DNA of 10,690 nt, from NCBI GenBank assembly GCA_964456445.1, contig CAYWBI010000129.1, positions 1 through 10,690 of the forward strand. Reading direction: 5' to 3'. The position numbers and the translations under genes were made by a program. Shown piece after piece: positions 7,178 to 10,690 of the stretch. Source of the stretch: CAYWBI01 sp964456445 (lineage in GTDB: Bacteria > Calditrichota > Calditrichia > Calditrichales > J004). The notes beneath the pieces are model-generated. The model saw only the letters and a program-made list of their open reading frames with translations. It had not been told where the DNA came from and did not search any database. Numbering within the stretch: position 1 is the first letter of the stretch; each line of letters opens with the position of its first letter.

Positions 7178-7240
7178 ATTGGAAAAGAGGTGCGTCCCAA
7201 AAACAGGACTTACTCTATTCCAATCCTTAACTTGTTATGC
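7166..7240 (-). repeat. attC-like hairpin (uncertain integron recombination site)
   Basis: Arms 7176-7189 (GGATTGGAAAAGAG) and 7213-7226 pair over 14 positions with one mismatch. An inner GTCC/GGAC stem is also present. GTTATGC lies at 7234-7240 on the + strand, so GCATAAC on the minus strand, 23 nt after the esterase stop. That would be an outer attC box, and it agrees at six of seven bases with the complement of the cassette start GTTATGT at 9674. The opposite box (GTTGATC on the minus strand) fits GTTRRRY poorly. Arm spacers are 3 and 7 nt instead of about 5-6, and no extrahelical base is seen. It may be a real but divergent attC, or a terminator-like hairpin. Confidence 0.35.
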
Positions 7241-7262
7241 GACGCGCTGTGCCTCCTCTGTT

Positions 7263-8108
7263 CTACTTTTTCTTGCCATATAAAAATCTATACCCATTAA
7301 TCGTTGCCGGTATTGCACCACTATCATGGCGAAGACCTTTGATTTCTTCTCCCAGAAAGTTGAGATTCTCATCATCAATATCTTTCCAATCTTCGATCCA
7401 TTGTCCTGCGCCTTTGCGTACAGAATCCAAATCATGCTCTGCATAAGCCACATAGACATTTGTAAACCGCGTAAAACCATGGCTTTTGAGCTTAATAAAT
7501 GCCAGATTGAATTCATTTCCTATAAAGTGCTTATCAAGTGGCGGTGCAATAATGATGTAATCACTAAAATATCCGGGGTAGTTTACCAAGTGCCAGGCGG
7601 CGAAAAGGCCTCCCATGGAGAATCCGATGAGGCCGATCCGCTCTTGATCGACATTGTATTCTCTATCTATAGTTGGCAAAACTTGTTTATTCAGGAACTG
7701 GACAAACTCTTGTGCCCCTCCACCATTGTTGAGGGGGACACTGTTACCGTAATAATTGATGGTACCAACTGAGTCAGGAAGAAAGTAGTAAGACCGATTT
7801 ACCCAAATTGATCCGGGCGTTTTTCCGAAAGGAATTCCCACAAGTATAATCGGGATCGTATATTGTTCTTCAGTCCATAAAAAGTTCATGGTTTTGATAA
7901 TACCAAGCATCGGATCAGCGTCAGGGACAAGAAGTATTGGATATTTCTGCGAAGGATTGTACATGTGAGGCTTATAAACAACTTCTTCAATCATCTTTTG
8001 TTTTCCTATTGGCAGTTCAAAGTGGTCGGGTGGCATCATGCTTAGGGTTGATACCGAGTCTGCCAGGGCTTGTTTAGAACTTTGAGCCCAAATATTCGGG
8101 CTCATCAA
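7263..8108 (-). CDS. Esterase-D-type alpha/beta hydrolase, signal peptide truncated
   Basis: The frame of about 281 aa resembles the putative esterase family (PF00756: enterochelin esterase, S-formylglutathione hydrolase and relatives). The nucleophile elbow is GFSMGG with S164. The acid is probably E224 or D226 in AYAEHDLD, and the histidine is H261 in LRHDSGAIPA. The catalytic core looks complete. The N-terminus is odd. The open frame reads VSFLLMSPNIWAQSSK, plainly the tail of a signal peptide cleaved after WAQ. Its charged start is missing because the frame enters the REP-like hairpin and meets a stop there. TTG at 8108 or ATG at 8105 could start translation, but neither has a Shine-Dalgarno. 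The protein is probably unexported or not made, and I consider it 5'-truncated. The substrate is unknown. Confidence 0.8.
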   Translation of the reverse strand: MMSPNIWAQSSKQALADSVSTLSMMPPDHFELPIGKQKMIEEVVYKPHMYNPSQKYPILLVPDADPMLGIIKTMNFLWTEEQYTIPIILVGIPFGKTPGSIWVNRSYYFLPDSVGTINYYGNSVPLNNGGGAQEFVQFLNKQVLPTIDREYNVDQERIGLIGFSMGGLFAAWHLVNYPGYFSDYIIIAPPLDKHFIGNEFNLAFIKLKSHGFTRFTNVYVAYAEHDLDSVRKGAGQWIEDWKDIDDENLNFLGEEIKGLRHDSGAIPATINGYRFLYGKKK

Positions 8109-8122
8109 AAGGAACGAAACAT

Positions 8123-8176
8123 GCTCGCAGGGGATTTACAACCCCGTGCCTTTTTACCATGAAATCCCCTGCGAGC
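8123..8176. repeat. REP-like inverted repeat at a gene junction
   Basis: GCTCGCAGGGGATTT (8123-8137) and its exact reverse complement (8162-8176) form a 15-bp stem with a 24-nt loop. An alternative inner hairpin pairs GGGG (8130-8133) with CCCC (8142-8145) around ATTTACAA. GGGGATTTACAACCCC resembles the palindromic REP cores scattered through environmental Bacteroidota and mobilised by RAYT/IS200-like transposases. That resemblance is from memory. It lacks a T run, so it is not a simple terminator. It lies precisely between two truncated genes and supplies the last codons and stop of the upstream one. Confidence 0.75.
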
Positions 8177-8687
8177 GTAGCAGTTTGTACACTCGCTGCC
8201 AGCTTCGTACCTCGGCCTTGAATACCTCCTGCTGCTTTTCAATATTCTCTTTTTCTTTAACGTCTTTAGCGTCATCCAGTTCACTCTCAAATTCTTCTTC
8301 AATGCCGGAGGCAGCCAGGTAATGGTCAATAGATATTTTTTCCAGGTCAAAGTCGGGATTATCATCAAAGAAGCGCAAGAATCTTTCCTTTACTGGCTCA
8401 TCTTCCGGCAGCTTTTTTCCCTGGTCCAGGAAATGCACAAAATCAACCATGGGGAATTCTTTTTTGAAAACGCCGAGTTCCCGGGCATAGGCTTTGACGG
8501 TATAAGGTTTCCCGTCTCGGTCTTTTTCCGGTATCGTTATCTCGTTTTTATCGAGATAGTTTGCCCAGCCATCTTCACCGTCGATATCCTTTTTTGCCAG
8601 GTCGCGGACGCCTTTGGGGTAGCCCCTTTCCGAATCCGTGATATCACGATTGAGAACACGGATCAAAGACACATTCTTCTGGGTCAA
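8154..8687 (-). pseudogene. Tc-toxin-A-like protein, second fragment (frameshifted and 3'-truncated)
   Basis: This 177-codon frame continues the protein of the preceding ORF in another frame. Read back past its nominal TTG start it gives TLSDLTQKNVSLIRVLN, which joins naturally to the end of the previous frame. It repeats a motif: FLRFFDDNPDFDLEKISIDHYL here parallels FLKELFEEEPAF...LSDLTQKNVSL upstream, as in the repeated alpha-helical shell region of large Tc-toxin-A and 'neuraminidase-like' proteins. It ends KLLRSQGISW, where the last residues are encoded by the REP-like hairpin. The original C-terminal part, normally well over a thousand residues in the family, is gone. There is no Shine-Dalgarno for independent translation. 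I judge it non-functional. Confidence 0.6.
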
Positions 8688-9604
8688 ATCCGATAAAGTG
8701 AAAAGGCCGGCTCTTCCTCAAACAGCTCTTTAAGGAAGGCCTCTCGTGGCCCCTGGTGCAAAGTATACCGACGAACAAAGGTTTTTTGTAAATTTGCGGG
8801 CAGGTCATATATATTCTCAACCAGGCGTTTTATGGTAAAAGCGTCGGGATTGCCCGGGGCTCTCCAGGCAATTTCCACTGCAATCTCTTTAAGGATTGTC
8901 ACATATCCGTCAATTTCTTTCTCCTTAAAGAACGGGATGGTTTTGCTTCTGACCGCTTTTTGCAGCGACTGCTGCAAGCCTTCGGCAGGTTGTACTACCA
9001 GGTCTTTAAGACCGGGCAGAGAATCATCGCTGAGAATGCCGTAGAAAATTTCCGGCGGGATGCAAAAATCTGTTCCGTATTCTCCGGCTGCTAAAACAAG
9101 CTTGTGGGCCTGGAGGTAGCGCTTTACTTTGGCAGATTCAAGTTTCAGTTTGGCGGTCCGGTATTTAATATCTTCATCTTTCAACTGTGCGATGTCACTA
9201 GCCTCAATTAGACCGTTAATGGCCTTTGATAATTTCTCATACTCTGACGGGCCGCGGAATACCGTTTCAGGCACGGTCAAGTTGATGACAGCTTCCTTGG
9301 GAGCGTTAACCAGCAGCTCGGATTTTGCCAATATCTTGCGGCCTTTTTTGACCTGAACAAACAGGTCGGCAGTGCCATTTTCTAAAACTTTAGCGGCTTT
9401 TTGGGTGTAATCGATTACGAAGCGGCCCGTCACATCTGTCTTTCCTTTGCCTAATAGCGTCATCTGGCCTATTTTCTGTTCAAAGGCTTCCACAAGCAGG
9501 CCGGGAACGGCAATATTTTCTGTGGTTCTCACCGTACCGGAGACCTTAAATTTCTTTCTCTGTTTTTCACGGCTCTGATATTTTTTGATGAATTTTTTTT
9601 GCAC
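8684..9604 (-). CDS. N-terminal fragment of a Tc-toxin-A-like ('neuraminidase-like') large protein
   Basis: The 306-aa frame starts at GTG (9604) behind a good AGGTGG site. Domains: a basic N-terminus (1-20), a transthyretin/carboxypeptidase-regulatory-like beta-sandwich (about 20-112: FKVSGTV, TDVTGRFVIDY), the family-typical RGPSEYEKL (117-125), then helical sequence (IPPEIFYGILSD at 182-193). From memory this order matches the start of very large proteins annotated 'neuraminidase-like domain' or insecticidal toxin complex A-related. The frame breaks at 8704-8701, where GCC-TTTT-CAC needs a -1 shift to continue into the next ORF. A one-base loss in a T run explains this; programmed frameshifting is possible but less likely, since the gene is also truncated at its 3' end. 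The product would be a fragment. Confidence 0.6.
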   Translation of the reverse strand: MQKKFIKKYQSREKQRKKFKVSGTVRTTENIAVPGLLVEAFEQKIGQMTLLGKGKTDVTGRFVIDYTQKAAKVLENGTADLFVQVKKGRKILAKSELLVNAPKEAVINLTVPETVFRGPSEYEKLSKAINGLIEASDIAQLKDEDIKYRTAKLKLESAKVKRYLQAHKLVLAAGEYGTDFCIPPEIFYGILSDDSLPGLKDLVVQPAEGLQQSLQKAVRSKTIPFFKEKEIDGYVTILKEIAVEIAWRAPGNPDAFTIKRLVENIYDLPANLQKTFVRRYTLHQGPREAFLKELFEEEPAFSLYRI

Positions 9605-9667
9605 TCAATCCACCTTTTGAAGATTGGTTTCCTTACGGGTCAGTGGAGATTATCCGATGCTCAAGAT

Positions 9668-9769
9668 ACATAACGGTGGAGCTAACCGGATTTGCCACGC
9701 CCAAAAAAAAAATTCAAAATTACAAGGAACCGGACGCGTGGCAAATTCCGGTTGAGCGATTTGTTAAGT
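9668..9769 (-). repeat. attC: Integron attC recombination site
   Basis: Read on the minus strand the site has the outer box ACTTAAC (9769-9763, RYYYAAC), arm GCTCAACCGGAATTTGCCAC, a 35-nt loop, arm GTGGCAAATCCGGTTAGC, and the outer box GTTATGT (9674-9668). The arms (9681-9700 and 9736-9757) pair over 20 bp with exactly two unpaired bases, both on the same side. Unpaired, strand-selecting bases of this kind are the hallmark of folded attC recombined as a single strand by IntI. The spacers between outer boxes and stem are 6 and 5 nt. The total of 102 nt is within the normal attC range. GTTATGT departs from GTTRRRY at one base, as many natural sites do. Confidence 0.85.
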
Positions 9770-10638
9770 GCCCCCGCAAAGCACCTAAATATTCAAAAAG
9801 TTTTCTGACCATTTATAGTTAACCAAATCAAGAAGGTTATTGCCTGAGAATACTACAATATCTTTACCTTTAAAAATATCTGGAAGTACCTTCTTGATAT
9901 ATAATCCTGAATCAAATGCATAATGAAAGAATACAACTATAGTTTCAAATTTAAAAATACAAATATAATTATCAGAATTGATAAGCTTGGACCAAAATTT
10001 AATTCCTTTTTCTAAAGGTTTAGTTTCACCTAAAATTTTTACAAAATCGCTATCAATATCTTGAGTAAAACCAGGATAGGCGGCAATAGTCCAATTTTGT
10101 GGAATTTTAACAGAATTTCTTTTTATTAAAATTGCTGCCGCACTTTTAGCTAAAACAGACAAGCAAACATCTGTTGACTTGTCAAATGGTTTAACAGATT
10201 TCTGATTATTTAAAAATTCTAATGAAGTTAAGGTATTATAATTTATATTTCTTACATCTGAAATTTTAAAGAATTCTAAGTCCTTATTAGAAAAATCTTC
10301 TAAATATTCAGAGTTAATTGCTAAAACTTTTATATTTGGATTTTCTCTATGAATACGAACAATATGTGATTCTGGATTAAAAAGCACATTTATTAGTTTT
10401 AAAGATTTTTTAACCATCGATTCTGTTGCTGAAGTTGGATCTCCGAATTTACTATTACATTCTTTATGCACTGGAAGAATACCAAAGTAATCAAATCCTT
10501 TCTCTTTAGGATGCTTTCGTGTCACAAATTGCTTTGGAAAGACATGATCTTTATTCTTAGTATCATAACTTTGAATTTCTTTACCACATAGGTAACAAAT
10601 TTCATTCATAATATTTTTCATTACAATAGGGCACTTAA
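9674..10638 (-). mobile_element. Integron gene cassette carrying an HNH-nuclease-like gene
   Basis: The cassette is 965 bp, bounded by the G/TT cut points of the outer boxes at 10639 and 9674. Its first bases on the minus strand, after the cut, read TTAAGTGCCC. The arm of its own attC reads GGGCACTTAAC (9773-9763). The 11-bp complementarity between 10639-10629 and 9773-9763 is expected because the free circular cassette re-forms one attC from both ends. One gene fills it, with only 10 nt before the ATG and 15 nt after the stop, the usual compact layout. The cassette is visibly more AT-rich than the gene that follows it. Confidence 0.8.
9785..10621 (-). CDS. HNH-endonuclease-like protein of an integron cassette
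   Basis: The 278-aa protein has an N-terminal HNH/zinc module. C9 and C12 (CYLC) and the conserved D25-H26 (KDHVFPKQF) lead to H52, C55 and N56 in ILPVHKECNSKFGD. These are the metal-binding and catalytic positions of classical HNH nucleases. Residues 70-278 are mixed alpha/beta, soluble, without membrane segments, and match no family I recognise. ATG at 10621 starts 10 nt inside the cassette; a second ATG at 10609 could be the true start. Neither has a Shine-Dalgarno, which is common in cassettes read from an outside promoter. It could be a defence nuclease, a toxin without partner, or a homing-type enzyme. The catalytic motif is firm; the role is inference. Confidence 0.8.
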   Translation of the reverse strand: MKNIMNEICYLCGKEIQSYDTKNKDHVFPKQFVTRKHPKEKGFDYFGILPVHKECNSKFGDPTSATESMVKKSLKLINVLFNPESHIVRIHRENPNIKVLAINSEYLEDFSNKDLEFFKISDVRNINYNTLTSLEFLNNQKSVKPFDKSTDVCLSVLAKSAAAILIKRNSVKIPQNWTIAAYPGFTQDIDSDFVKILGETKPLEKGIKFWSKLINSDNYICIFKFETIVVFFHYAFDSGLYIKKVLPDIFKGKDIVVFSGNNLLDLVNYKWSENFLNI

Positions 10639-10690
10639 CGATTTAAGCTAACCGGCGCACACGCTGTTTGGACTTGAGTTTGCCAAATAA
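10633..10690 (-). repeat. attC: Partial attC site of the preceding cassette
   Basis: Read on the minus strand the sequence ends CCGGTTAGCTTAAATCGTTAAGTG. GTTAAGT (10639-10633) fits GTTRRRY exactly. CCGGTTAGCT is shared with the attC at 9668-9769 and lies a similar distance from the box. Only this half is in the window. The partner arm and outer box should lie just beyond the right edge. Confidence 0.7.

Larger units (their letters stand above)
6692..7262. other. Gene-free interval between the receptor operon and the cassette-like region
   Basis: No ORF here has recognisable protein character. A frame at 6725-6973 (+) contains CPKC but has no family resemblance and uses a poor start. The interval carries several hairpins: 6997-7023 (terminator-like), GCCC/GGGC near 7103-7117 followed by a T run, CAAGAT/ATCTTG at 7138-7156, a near-palindrome at 7158-7177, and the large stem at 7176-7226. 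The left half (6720-6960) has no visible signal. Confidence 0.55.

Noticed and set aside
8123..8176. Intrinsic terminator
   Set aside because: The stem is strong, but no T run follows on either strand and the loop is 24 nt with an alternative inner fold. A REP-like element fits better.
1..10690. CRISPR array, tRNA or rRNA genes
   Set aside because: No regularly spaced short repeats and no cloverleaf or rRNA-like segments were recognised. The only clear direct repeat pair is 1.3 kb apart.

Overview
The window looks like a chromosomal segment from a Bacteroidota or related FCB-group bacterium (Ignavibacteriota and Calditrichota are alternatives). The basis is a TonB-dependent receptor with an N-terminal carboxypeptidase-regulatory-like domain, a LytS-type kinase with a LytTR regulator, and TAnnTTTG (-7) promoter boxes upstream of several units. 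No rRNA, tRNA or housekeeping marker is present, so the assignment is an inference. Every convincing protein gene is on the minus strand.

Left part (1-1745). A + strand terminator and a Bacteroidota-type promoter lie at the edge. Next is a fragment resembling the 3' end of a group II intron, then a vapB-vapC type II toxin-antitoxin pair with a possible operator, then about 800 bases without a gene. That gap holds a second intron-like fragment. The two fragments share a nearly identical block of about 75 bases, in the same orientation, on either side of vapBC.

Middle (1746-6610). A compact four-gene operon runs TonB-dependent receptor, exported TPR protein, membrane LytS-like histidine kinase, LytTR response regulator. 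Gaps are 40, 65 and 2 bases. It reads as an outer-membrane uptake or sensing unit with its own regulatory pair. A direct repeat CTGTTA-N11-CTGTTA sits just upstream of the putative receptor -7 box and is a candidate regulator site. The substrate is unknown.

Right part (6611-10690). After about 650 noncoding bases with hairpins comes a region organised as integron gene cassettes read on the minus strand. The best supported cassette (9674-10638) holds one AT-rich HNH-nuclease-like gene. It ends in a textbook attC site (9668-9769), and its first bases are complementary to the outer arm of that attC, as a real cassette requires. Half of the preceding attC lies at the right edge. Below it, an apparent compound 2.5 kb cassette carries the broken N-terminal part of a large Tc-toxin-A-like ('neuraminidase-like') protein and an esterase-D-type alpha/beta hydrolase that has lost the start of its signal peptide. 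A perfect 15-bp inverted repeat resembling a REP element lies exactly at the junction of the two truncated genes. A weaker attC-like hairpin (7166-7240) may close this unit. No integrase or attI is in view, so the array platform would lie outside the window.
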